From Paracoccaceae bacterium (GTDB lineage: Bacteria; Pseudomonadota; Alphaproteobacteria; Rhodobacterales; Rhodobacteraceae), in NCBI GenBank assembly GCA_007131945.1, contig SLPP01000061.1, positions 1 through 11,747 of the forward strand: 11,747 nucleotides of DNA, read 5' to 3'. Made by a program: the position numbers and the translations under genes. The stretch's first letter is position 1. Each line of letters starts with the position of its first letter. This document shows positions 1 to 5,850 of this stretch, one piece after another. The notes beneath the pieces were generated by a model, which did no database searches, was not told the origin of the DNA, and was given only the letters and a program-made list of their open reading frames with translations.

Positions 1-435
1 ACGCCGATGGTCTGGGACGAGCACGCGCCCTCGGGCGGGTTCAGCACCGGCCTGCCCTGGTTGCCGGTGCCGCCGGGGCATCTGCCGCTGGCGCTGAGCA
101 CGCAGGAGGCCGATCCCGGCGCGCTGCTGCACCATTACCGGCGGGTGATCGCGCTGCGCCACGCGCATCCGGCGCTCGCGATCGGCAGCATGACGCCGGC
201 GCGGGCGCAGGGCCCGGTGCTGAGCTTCGAGCGCGCGCACGGGAACGAACTGATCCTCTGCGTCTTCAACCTCTCGGACAGTCCCGCCGCGCTGGACCTG
301 CCGGCCGGGCTGTGGCTGGCGATCGATGCCGAACCGGCCACCGGCCCCTTCCATCCCGAGGGTCCGTTCGACCTCGGTCCCTGGCAGGTCTGCCTGTTGT
401 TGCGCCAGGAGCCCGCGGCCAACCCGGCCGGCTGA
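1..435 (+). CDS. GH13 alpha-glucosidase family protein, C-terminal part (5' end outside window)
   Basis: The reading frame enters from the left edge and ends at a TGA at 433-435, giving about 144 residues. The first residues, TPMVWD, match the segment after the catalytic barrel of GH13 alpha-glucosidases and oligo-1,6-glucosidases (usually R-T-P-M-x-W). They are followed by the typical helix with L-x-x-Y-R-x-x-I-x-L-R-x-x-H-P-A-L (near residues 42-59) and then a small beta-rich C-terminal domain with the pattern C-V-F-N-L-S. Such enzymes release glucose from the non-reducing end of maltose-type or 1,6-linked oligosaccharides in the cytoplasm. In related bacteria they often sit in sugar ABC-transporter (agl-type) operons, which cannot be seen here. 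The catalytic Asp/Glu residues lie upstream of the window, so exact substrate and activity cannot be judged. Family membership is fairly sure; the specific enzyme is not. Confidence 0.85.
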   Translation, partial: TPMVWDEHAPSGGFSTGLPWLPVPPGHLPLALSTQEADPGALLHHYRRVIALRHAHPALAIGSMTPARAQGPVLSFERAHGNELILCVFNLSDSPAALDLPAGLWLAIDAEPATGPFHPEGPFDLGPWQVCLLLRQEPAANPAG

Positions 436-441
436 GACCGA

Positions 442-454
442 GGGCAGGCTGCCC
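442..454 (+). terminator. Possible hairpin terminator after the GH13 gene
   Basis: GGGCAG-G-CTGCCC is a perfect 6-base inverted repeat that begins 6 bases after the stop codon at 435. As RNA it would fold as a 5-bp stem with a 3-base loop. There is no T-run behind it, so if it ends transcription it does so weakly or with Rho. It could also be chance in GC-rich DNA. Confidence 0.25.
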
Positions 455-624
455 CGGCGCGGGACCGCCCGATCCTCCTTTCCCCGGGGCCTCCGATCCC
501 GCGTGCGAATCGCGAAGGCGACAGCCTGCCTGTTGGTCGCACCCGCCCCCTTGCGGCGCGCAAAAAGGTTTCCCTGCGGTTAACAGGATGACAATTTACT
601 ATCTATATCAATATTTTACGACGA

Positions 625-640
625 TGTTCGCTGGCGAACA
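625..640. promoter_or_regulatory. 16-bp palindrome, operator-like (or dgt-side hairpin)
   Basis: TGTTCGC-TG-GCGAACA has perfect 7-base arms and a 2-base centre. It lies directly after an AT-rich patch, in the gap between the ends of two convergent genes. The short centre suits a dimeric DNA-binding protein better than an RNA hairpin. Even so, read on the minus strand downstream of dgt it can form a stem with a 4-base loop, extended by one G-U and one G-C pair. The regulator is unknown. Confidence 0.4.
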
Positions 641-709
641 CCCGCTTTGCCCTGCCCGTTCGTCAGTCCCCACGCGGATCGGATGGTCTCCTCGGCCATG
701 ACCGGTCCC

Positions 710-1930
710 TCAGCCCTGCCCCGAGACGATGTAGCGGGTGAAGCGCGCCGCGTCCGAGCCCAGCAGCCGCGCGTGTTCCTGCAGCGCGAAGCGGTCGGTC
801 ATGCCGGCGACGTAGTCGGCGACGACCCGCGCCAGCGCCGCCTCGTTCCCCGCCGCGGCCAGATCGGCGCGCCATTCCGCCGGCAGCAGGCCCGGGTCGT
901 CCAGATAGAGCGCGAAGAGGTCGCGCACCACCTCGGTCACCTCGGCGCGCATCGCCACGACCTTCGGCGCGCGGTACATCCGCCGGAAGAGGAACTGCCG
1001 GATCACCTTCAGCTCGCGAAACAGCCGGTCGGAAAAACGGATGATCGTCACCCCGAGCGCGCGCACCGCATCCGCGTCCTCGGGCTCGGCCGCCTGCAGC
1101 CGGTGCTGCGCGACGGCGAGCACATCCTCGACCATGGCGCCGAAGACGCGCCTGAGCGCCTCGTGCCGCCGCCGCATCGGCTCGAGGCCCGGATAGAGCG
1201 CGTCGACCTCGGCGAAGGCCGGGCCGGTGATCGGCAGGGCGATGAGATCGTCCTCGGTGAAAAGGCCCGAACGCAATCCGTCATGCAGGTCGTGGTGGTT
1301 ATAGGCCACGTCATCGGCGATCGCCGCCACCTGCGCCTCGGCCGAGGCATGGGTGTGCAGACCCAGATCGTGCCGGGCATTGTAGTCAACGAGCGCCGCC
1401 GGCAGCGGCCCCTTGCGCGGGCTTCCGTCGGGCAGCACCTGCGGCCCGTTGTGCTTGGCGATGCCCTCCAGCGTCTCCCAGGTCAGGTTGAGCCCGTCGA
1501 ATTCGGCGTAATGCCGCTCCAGCCGGGTGACGATCCTGAGCGCCTGGGCGTTGTGATCGAAGCCGCCATAGGGCGCCATGAGCTCGGCCATCGCCTCCTC
1601 GCCGGTATGGCCGAAGGGCGTGTGGCCGAGATCATGCGCGAGCGCGATCGCCTCGGCCAGGTCGGTGTTCAGCCCCAGCGCCGCGGCCAGCGAGCGCGCC
1701 ACCTGCGCCACCTCGATCGAATGCGTCAGCCGCGTGCGGTAATAGTCGCCCTCATGCTCGATGAAGACCTGCGTCTTGTGCTTGAGCCGCCGGAAGGCCG
1801 ATGAATGGATGATCCGGTCGCGGTCGCGCTGGAATTCCGTGCGGAAGGTCGAGATCCGCTCGGGATGAAGCCGACCGCGACTCTTCGCGGGATCGGCGGC
1901 GAACGGGGCCGGGCTGGTGGTCACGGTCAT
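710..1930 (-). CDS. dgt: Deoxyguanosinetriphosphate triphosphohydrolase-like protein (HD domain dNTPase)
   Basis: The 406-residue product belongs to the dGTPase-like family, which hydrolyses dNTPs to the deoxynucleoside plus triphosphate and so helps balance cytoplasmic dNTP pools. The HD metal site is complete: H70 in RTRLTHS, H99-D100 in LAHDLGHTPFGH, and D206/D207 in IADDVAYN. The family signature FDHNAQALR is at 124-132, and the N-terminal R-D-R-D-R-I-I-H-S-S-A-F-R-R-L block is at 35-49. The length fits the shorter alphaproteobacterial form (about 380-410) rather than the ~500-residue E. coli Dgt, so nucleotide specificity may be broader. The ATG at 1930 is preceded by GGGAGAAG. The gene is divergent from erpA, and they probably share the 96-base control region. 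In relatives dgt is usually followed by argS, but here the GH13 gene converges on it. Confidence 0.95.
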   Translation of the reverse strand: MTVTTSPAPFAADPAKSRGRLHPERISTFRTEFQRDRDRIIHSSAFRRLKHKTQVFIEHEGDYYRTRLTHSIEVAQVARSLAAALGLNTDLAEAIALAHDLGHTPFGHTGEEAMAELMAPYGGFDHNAQALRIVTRLERHYAEFDGLNLTWETLEGIAKHNGPQVLPDGSPRKGPLPAALVDYNARHDLGLHTHASAEAQVAAIADDVAYNHHDLHDGLRSGLFTEDDLIALPITGPAFAEVDALYPGLEPMRRRHEALRRVFGAMVEDVLAVAQHRLQAAEPEDADAVRALGVTIIRFSDRLFRELKVIRQFLFRRMYRAPKVVAMRAEVTEVVRDLFALYLDDPGLLPAEWRADLAAAGNEAALARVVADYVAGMTDRFALQEHARLLGSDAARFTRYIVSGQG

Positions 1931-1953
1931 CGCGGCTTCTCCCGGCGGCGGGC

Positions 1954-1982
1954 TTGTCCGGCGGCGCGCAGCCGCTTATATC
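1954..1982 (+). promoter_or_regulatory. Candidate erpA promoter
   Basis: TTGTCC (1954-1959) and TATATC (1977-1982) are separated by 17 bases. Each hexamer matches 4 of 6 positions of the sigma-70 consensus, and the spacing is ideal. The start point would fall near 1989, about 38 bases before the erpA ATG. On the opposite strand TATAAG (1981 to 1976) offers a weaker -10 for dgt, so the two divergent promoters would overlap. Confidence 0.4.
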
Positions 1983-2001
1983 CGAGCGAGCCTATCGGAT
2001 A
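1979..2001. promoter_or_regulatory. Inverted repeat in the dgt/erpA shared control region (candidate operator)
   Basis: TATCCGA (1979-1985) and TCGGATA (1995-2001) form perfect 7-base arms around 9 bases. The repeat overlaps the likely -10 and start site of erpA and the possible dgt promoter, so a bound protein could control both genes. Iron or Fe-S regulators are plausible because erpA is an Fe-S gene, but I do not recognise the arms as a known IscR, RirA or Irr site. Confidence 0.4.
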
Positions 2002-2002
2002 A

Positions 2003-2019
2003 ACGTAGAAAGCACGTAG
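2003..2019 (+). repeat. ACGTAG direct repeat with 11-base period upstream of erpA
   Basis: ACGTAG occurs at 2003-2008 and again at 2014-2019, one helical turn apart, in the presumed erpA leader. It could be a tandem regulator half-site or chance. It also occupies the place where a Shine-Dalgarno would be expected, and no good one is seen for erpA. Confidence 0.3.
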
Positions 2020-2026
2020 CCAGCGC

Positions 2027-2353
2027 ATGAACCTGCCTCCGAAAGTGACCGATCGCGCCTTTTCCCGGCTTGCCGAGATCGCCGAGGAAGCGGGCGAGGC
2101 GCGCGCGCTGCGCGTGGCCGTTTCCGGCGGCGGCTGTTCGGGCTTCCAGTACGAGATCACGCTCGACGAGCCGGCCGAGGACGACCTGATCCTCGAAAGG
2201 GACGGCCAGCGCGTGCTGGTCGATCCGGTCTCGCTGCCATTTCTCGCCGGCGCCGTGATCGACTTCTCGGAAGAGTTGATCGGCGCTCGCTTCGTCATCG
2301 ACAACCCGAACGCCGCGTCGAGCTGCGGTTGCGGCATCAGCTTCTCGATGTGA
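2027..2353 (+). CDS. erpA: A-type iron-sulfur cluster carrier (ErpA/IscA/HesB family)
   Basis: The 108-residue protein is a typical A-type carrier that receives a nascent Fe-S cluster and delivers it to apo-enzymes in the cytoplasm. The three ligand cysteines are present: C37 in [10 protein letters not shown], and C100 and C102 in SSCGCGISF at the C-terminus. The fold-conserved P-N motif is at 93-95. The length equals the family norm (about 105-120). The ATG at 2027 starts the usual LPPKVT-type N-terminus, but no strong Shine-Dalgarno precedes it. The next gene converges with only 3 bases between stops, so there is no room for a separate terminator. The exact subtype (ErpA versus IscA or SufA) cannot be settled from sequence alone; the lack of neighbouring isc or suf genes favours the ErpA name. 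Confidence 0.9.
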   Translation: MNLPPKVTDRAFSRLAEIAEEAGEARALRVAVSGGGCSGFQYEITLDEPAEDDLILERDGQRVLVDPVSLPFLAGAVIDFSEELIGARFVIDNPNAASSCGCGISFSM

Positions 2354-2356
2354 GCT

Positions 2357-3622
2357 TCAGCGCGCACCGGCCAGCACCGCGCTGAGCGGCGCGGGCGCGG
2401 CCGGCGCCGCCCTCTCGCGCCCGGCCCGCTGCATCAGCGCCTCGAGTACCGGCGGATGCGCGACATGGCCCAGAAGCACCGTGACCGCCTCACCCGTCAC
2501 CGCCTCGGCCGCGCGGTCGAAGAGCGCCAGCACCTCCGCGCGGGACTCGAGCGTGGGATCCACCGCGACCACCACCGGCGCGACGGCGAGCCGGTCCATC
2601 GGCGCGCCCACCGGCGCATCCCCGCGCAGGATCACGGCCAGTCCTTCCGCCTCGAGCATCGCGGCAAGCCGCTCCGCGCCGGCATCGTCGGCAGGCCAGT
2701 CGTCCGCCTCGGGCGCCAGCCACGCCACCGCCTCGGGCAGCGCGGCCGCGGCTTCGGCCGGCAGGGCACCGGATGCCAGGATCGCGACCTCGTGACCGGC
2801 CGAACGATAGGCCTCGGCCCGGCGCGGCGCGTCCGGATCGGCGGGATCGAGCGCCACCGTCACCGGCGCGGAGAGCGCCAGGAGCTTCGCCTCGGCGCGC
2901 GGATCGGCCGGGGCATCGATCAGGACCACCGCGTAGAACGCAAGCCCCTCGGGCGCCTCGAAGGCGGCGGCATGCCGCTGCCAGGCCGGTGCTACGGCAG
3001 GCTCTTCGTCAGGCAAAGCATCGGGGAGCGCCGCGTCGTTGGACGGCGCCTCATCCGCAGGCTCGGTCAACGCATCCGCCCCGGTCTCGCCGCGCTCGGC
3101 CGCGAGCGCCCTTGCCTCGGGCAGAGCCTCGGCACCCGGCTCCGAAGGCGCTTGTTCGGACTCATGCTCGACCTCGCCCGGCTCCGTCGCGGGGCGCAAC
3201 TCCGGTGCTTCCGGCGTCACATCATCCGGCGCGGCATCCGGCTCCGGTTGCCCCGCATCCTCGGCGGTCGCCGGGCTGTCGGCGGGCTCGTCGGGCACCT
3301 CGGCGATGGGCGCATCGGGCGCGGTGATCCCGGCCGGCGGTTCGGCCGGCCTGTCTTCGGGGTCGATGGCATCACCGCCAGCTTCGGCCGCGGGCGGCGG
3401 CGGTGCCTCGATCGCCTCCGACCCCGCGCCCGCGTCCTCCTCGGCCGCGTCTTCCGGCGCGATGGCATCGGGCGCCGCGGGCGGGGCAGCATCGTCGACA
3501 GGCGTCTCGATCTCGGGCGCCGCCGGGGGCTCCGGCTCGAGCGGCACGAGGAAGGCGAAGGCGAGGAAGGCGACGGCCGCGGCCAGCAGACCCGTCAGCA
3601 AACCCTTCAAGAACCCGGTCAT
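2357..3622 (-). CDS. Membrane-anchored divergent polysaccharide deacetylase-like protein (YibQ-type, degenerate)
   Basis: The protein has 421 residues when read from the ATG at 3622, which has AGGAG 8 bases upstream. The frame is open back to an ATG at 3724, but that start lacks a ribosome site. Residues 5-27 form one hydrophobic helix (signal anchor). Residues 28 to about 215 are a low-complexity linker rich in Ala, Pro, Glu and Asp. Residues about 220-395 resemble the divergent polysaccharide deacetylase fold: VVLIDAP (232-238), PVTVALDP (253-260), AYRSAGHEVAIL (271-282) and VTVLLGHVAHPPVLEAL (380-396). The metal-binding Asp/His-His motif of active NodB-type deacetylases is not visible, so it may bind glycans or act structurally in the periplasm. 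It is divergent from trpG; related Rhodobacteraceae also encode such a protein, but its job is unknown. The family call rests on remembered pattern similarity and is moderate. Confidence 0.65.
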   Translation of the reverse strand: MTGFLKGLLTGLLAAAVAFLAFAFLVPLEPEPPAAPEIETPVDDAAPPAAPDAIAPEDAAEEDAGAGSEAIEAPPPPAAEAGGDAIDPEDRPAEPPAGITAPDAPIAEVPDEPADSPATAEDAGQPEPDAAPDDVTPEAPELRPATEPGEVEHESEQAPSEPGAEALPEARALAAERGETGADALTEPADEAPSNDAALPDALPDEEPAVAPAWQRHAAAFEAPEGLAFYAVVLIDAPADPRAEAKLLALSAPVTVALDPADPDAPRRAEAYRSAGHEVAILASGALPAEAAAALPEAVAWLAPEADDWPADDAGAERLAAMLEAEGLAVILRGDAPVGAPMDRLAVAPVVVAVDPTLESRAEVLALFDRAAEAVTGEAVTVLLGHVAHPPVLEALMQRAGRERAAPAAPAPLSAVLAGAR

Positions 3623-3786
3623 CGCGCACTCCTGCCGCCTTAGGCCCCGTTTAGCGATCAGGGCAGCGGGATTCGACTCCTTTCTGCTCCTTTCCGCGGG
3701 TCGCGCGACGGCTGCGCGACTCACCGGCCTTGACCCGGCCGCGCGCGCGGGGGATTGAAGAGGCGGCCCCCGGGAAAGGTCGCGGA
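3623..3786. promoter_or_regulatory. Divergent control region between the deacetylase-like gene and trpG
   Basis: These 164 bases separate two divergent starts. They contain GATTC and GACTC side by side (3670-3679) and another GACTC (3718-3722), all GANTC sites of the kind methylated by CcrM in alphaproteobacteria. CTCCTTTC occurs twice, 10 bases apart (3677-3684 and 3687-3694). An inverted repeat GTCGCGC/GCGCGAC with a 7-base centre lies at 3700-3720. TTGACC at 3730-3735 is a plausible -35 for trpG, although the -10 region is poor. No leader peptide with tandem Trp codons is seen, so classical attenuation is not supported here. Confidence 0.4.
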
Positions 3787-4368
3787 ATGCTGCTGCTCAT
3801 CGACAACTACGACAGTTTCACCTGGAACCTCGTCCATTACCTGGGCGAACTGGGCGCCGAGGTGACGGTGCGGCGCAACGATGCGCTCGACGTGCAGGCG
3901 GCGATGGCGCTGCGCCCGGCCGGCATCGTTCTCAGCCCCGGCCCCTGCGATCCCGACCGCGCCGGCATCTGCCTGCCGCTGATCATCGCCTCCGCCGAGA
4001 CGCGCACGCCGCTCCTTGGCGTCTGCCTCGGCCACCAGGCGATCGGCCAGGCCTTCGGCGGGCGCGTGGTACGCGCCGGCGAGATCGTGCACGGCAAGCT
4101 CGGCCAGATCCATCACGACGCAAGCGGCGTCTTCGCCGGCCTGCCCTCGCCCTTCGCCGCCACGCGCTATCACAGCCTGATCGTCGAGCGCGCGAGCGTC
4201 CCCCCGGCGCTGGCGATCAACGCCTGGCTCGACGACGGCACGATCATGGGCCTGCGCCACCGCGACCTGCCGATCGAGGGCGTGCAGTTCCACCCCGAGA
4301 GCATCGCCTCGCAGCACGGTCACGCGCTCCTGAAGAACTTCCTCGACCGGCTGGCGGTGCCGGCATGA
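3787..4368 (+). CDS. trpG: Anthranilate synthase component II (glutamine amidotransferase)
   Basis: The 193-residue protein is the glutaminase subunit that feeds ammonia to TrpE, which converts chorismate to anthranilate in tryptophan synthesis. The start at 3787 ([15 protein letters not shown]) fits the family and has GGAAAGG 7 bases upstream. An earlier in-frame ATG at 3730 would add 19 unlike residues. Class I amidotransferase features are complete: the oxyanion loop SPGPCDP (50-56), the nucleophile C80 in [14 protein letters not shown] (128-131), and the H169/E171 pair in VQFHPESI. The stop overlaps the start of trpD (ATGA, 4365-4368), which indicates translational coupling. Its synthase partner trpE is not in the window. 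In many bacteria this subunit also serves 4-amino-4-deoxychorismate synthase (PabA role), which cannot be excluded here. Confidence 0.96.
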   Translation: MLLLIDNYDSFTWNLVHYLGELGAEVTVRRNDALDVQAAMALRPAGIVLSPGPCDPDRAGICLPLIIASAETRTPLLGVCLGHQAIGQAFGGRVVRAGEIVHGKLGQIHHDASGVFAGLPSPFAATRYHSLIVERASVPPALAINAWLDDGTIMGLRHRDLPIEGVQFHPESIASQHGHALLKNFLDRLAVPA

Positions 4369-5399
4369 GCCTCGATCTGAAACCCCTGATCGCCACCGCG
4401 ATCGAGCGTCCGCTGACGCGTGCCGAGGCCGAACGCGCCTTCGAAATCCTCTTCGAGGGCGAGGCGACGCCGGCGCAGATGGGCGGCTTCCTTATGGTGC
4501 TCAGGACCCGCGGCGAGACGGTTGACGAATACGCCGCTGCCGCCGCGGTGATGCGGGCGAAATGCCTCAAGGTGCGCGCGCCCGAAGGCGCCATCGACAT
4601 CGTCGGCACCGGCGGCGACGGCAAGGGGACGCTCAACATCTCGACCGCCGCGGCCTTCGTCGTCGCCGGTGCCGGCGTCCCGGTCGCCAAGCACGGCAAC
4701 CGCAACCTGAGCTCGAAATCGGGCGCCGCCGATGCGCTGGCGGCGCTGGGGATCAACGTCATGGTCGGCCCGGCCGAGGTCGAGGCGGCGCTTGCCGCCA
4801 CCGGCATCGGCTTCATGATGGCGCCGATGCACCATCCGGCGATGCGTCATGTCGGGCCGGTGCGCGCCGAACTCGGGACGCGGACGGTCTTCAACATCCT
4901 CGGGCCGCTGACCAACCCGGCCGGAGTCAAGCGACAGTTGACCGGCGCCTTCACGCATGAACTCCTGCGCCCGATGGCCGAGGTGCTGCTGGCGCTGGGG
5001 TCCGAACGCGCCTGGCTCGTGCACGGGGGCGACGGAACCGACGAGTTGTCGATCGCGGCCGAAAGCCTCGTGATTGCGCTGGAGGATGGCGCGATCCGCG
5101 AATTCTCGCTCCATCCGGAAGAGGCCGGCCTGCCCCTTCACCCGTTCGAGGAACTGCTGGGGGGCGAGGCCGCGGACAACGCCGCCGAGTTGCGCGCGGT
5201 GCTTTCGGGCGGCGGCCGGCCGGCCTATCGCGACGCGATCCTGCTCAATGCCGCTGCCGCACTGGTTGTCGCCGGAAAGGCGGCGGACCTGCCCGAGGGC
5301 GTGGCGCAGGCACGCGAGGCCATCGCCTCGGGCGCGGCGATGGGAAAGATCAAGGCGCTCGCCGCCGCGGTGCCACAGGCGACGCGGAACCAGGGCTAG
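4365..5399 (+). CDS. trpD: Anthranilate phosphoribosyltransferase
   Basis: The 344-residue enzyme joins anthranilate to PRPP, the second step of the tryptophan branch, as a cytoplasmic homodimer. Conserved blocks appear in order: the PRPP loop GTGGD (81-85), NIST (91-94), [15 protein letters not shown] (109-123), the anthranilate-side R167 and the [17 protein letters not shown] stretch (169-185), and the metal site GGDGTDE (221-227, D226/E227). The length matches the family (about 335-350). Its ATG lies inside the trpG stop, so the two are co-translated. In many relatives trpC follows directly; here the next gene is a convergent DUF2892 gene, so the cluster ends at trpD. Confidence 0.97.
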   Translation: MSLDLKPLIATAIERPLTRAEAERAFEILFEGEATPAQMGGFLMVLRTRGETVDEYAAAAAVMRAKCLKVRAPEGAIDIVGTGGDGKGTLNISTAAAFVVAGAGVPVAKHGNRNLSSKSGAADALAALGINVMVGPAEVEAALAATGIGFMMAPMHHPAMRHVGPVRAELGTRTVFNILGPLTNPAGVKRQLTGAFTHELLRPMAEVLLALGSERAWLVHGGDGTDELSIAAESLVIALEDGAIREFSLHPEEAGLPLHPFEELLGGEAADNAAELRAVLSGGGRPAYRDAILLNAAAALVVAGKAADLPEGVAQAREAIASGAAMGKIKALAAAVPQATRNQG

Positions 5400-5424
5400 T
5401 AGGCCGCACCGCGTGTATGTCTCT

Positions 5425-5449
5425 CGCCGGCTGCCGCGTCTGGCCGGCG
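5425..5449. terminator. Possible bidirectional hairpin between trpD and the DUF2892 gene
   Basis: CGCCGGC (5425-5431) and GCCGGCG (5443-5449) make a perfect 7-bp stem with an 11-base loop in the short space between the convergent stops at 5399 and 5455. Placement suits a shared terminator, but there is no clear T-run on either side and GC-rich repeats like this can arise by chance. Confidence 0.35.
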
Positions 5450-5454
5450 TCGAT

Positions 5455-5673
5455 CTATCCCTGGCGCGGTCCGCCGCCCTGCGGACAGGTCGACCAGCCG
5501 AAGAGCGTGTAGGCCGGGCACCACCCGACGACCGAGGTGGCCAGCGGGACGATGCCGATCCAGAGCACCCAGCGCCAGGACAGGTCGGGCAGGAGGAAGA
5601 AACCCGCGATCAGGGCGATCCCGACCACCGCCCGCAGGATGCGGTCCAGGCTTCCCATATTGGTTTCGAACAT
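5455..5673 (-). CDS. Small DUF2892 (YgaP-type) inner membrane protein
   Basis: A 72-residue protein starts at the ATG at 5673, which has GGAGG 5 bases upstream. The longer open frame back to 5781 has no such site and unlike sequence. It has the DUF2892 layout: N-terminal MFETNMGSLDRILRAVVG, one transmembrane helix at about 11-28, a short PDLSWRW turn, a second helix at about 36-50, then GWCPAYTLFGWSTC with C52 and C63. Proteins of this family are often fused to, or encoded near, rhodanese domains (as in YgaP) and are linked to sulfur handling. No rhodanese gene is beside it here, so the role is open. The two conserved cysteines are typical of the family. Confidence 0.85.
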   Translation of the reverse strand: MFETNMGSLDRILRAVVGIALIAGFFLLPDLSWRWVLWIGIVPLATSVVGWCPAYTLFGWSTCPQGGGPRQG

Positions 5674-5797
5674 CGCAACCTCCGATGACGTGAAACGCAT
5701 TCCAATATGCTTATGGCTTGGCGCCGCTTCAAGGGTGCCGACCGGACCGGAGGCCGAGGCCGCTGCGCAAGGGCCCGGCATGGACCGAATGCGAAGA

Positions 5798-5835
5798 CGC
5801 CGCGCATCGGAAATGCGCGGCGCCTGCCGTCAGGC
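5798..5835 (-). terminator. Tandem hairpins ending the DUF6456 gene
   Basis: Reading on the minus strand after the stop at 5851, a 5-bp hairpin (5835 to 5822) is followed by a strong one: ATGCGCGGCG (5813-5822) pairs with CGCCGCGCAT (5798-5807), a 10-bp stem with a 5-base loop. After it the minus strand reads TCTTCGCATT, a poor but partly U-rich tail. The position and stem strength make this the best intrinsic terminator in the window. Confidence 0.65.
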
Positions 5836-5850
5836 ACGGGTTTCCGGCGT

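Larger units (their letters stand above)
436..709. other. Intergenic gap between convergent genes, with AT-rich patch
   Basis: No convincing gene is seen here. The open frames present are GC-rich shadows without family resemblance. The gap holds a GC-rich hairpin just after the GH13 stop (442-454), a GANTC methylation-type site (507-511), an AT-rich patch at about 590-620 that stands out from the roughly 70% GC surroundings, and a 16-bp palindrome (625-640). A weak sigma-70-like pair can be drawn on the plus strand (ATGACA at 588-593 and TATTTT at 612-617, 18 bases apart), which would place a start beside the palindrome. No gene follows it on that strand, so a small RNA or a relic promoter would be the only uses. 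Confidence 0.5.

Noticed and set aside
590..612. An FNR-type site (TTGAT-N4-ATCAA) in the AT-rich patch
   Set aside because: Only one half-site is present (ATCAA on the plus strand). The other half matches 2 of 5 bases.
625..640. The palindrome as a parS or Noc-type chromosome-segregation site
   Set aside because: It shares the TGTT...AACA frame and the 16-bp length with parS, but the core CGCTGGCG differs from the conserved TCACGTGA centre, which is needed for ParB binding.
625..640. The palindrome as a LexA/SOS box
   Set aside because: Rhodobacter-type LexA sites are direct repeats of GTTC or GAAC with 7 bases between. Here the two halves are inverted with 6 bases between.
647..1804. Long plus-strand open frame opposite dgt
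   Set aside because: It is a GC-rich antisense shadow with Arg/His/Gly-rich composition and no family resemblance; dgt on the other strand has complete motifs.
2357..3622. The Ala/Pro/Glu-rich linker as a tandem repeat array
   Set aside because: Composition is biased but no repeat unit of fixed length recurs at the DNA level.
3623..3724. N-terminal extension of the deacetylase-like protein to the ATG at 3724
   Set aside because: The frame is open, but the added residues are charged and would precede the membrane anchor, and only the ATG at 3622 has a good ribosome site (AGGAG).
2456..3758. Plus-strand open frames opposite the deacetylase-like gene
   Set aside because: Low-complexity Arg-rich or Ser/Gly/Ala-rich translations arise from the repetitive Ala/Pro/Glu linker on the minus strand; there is no ribosome site or family match.
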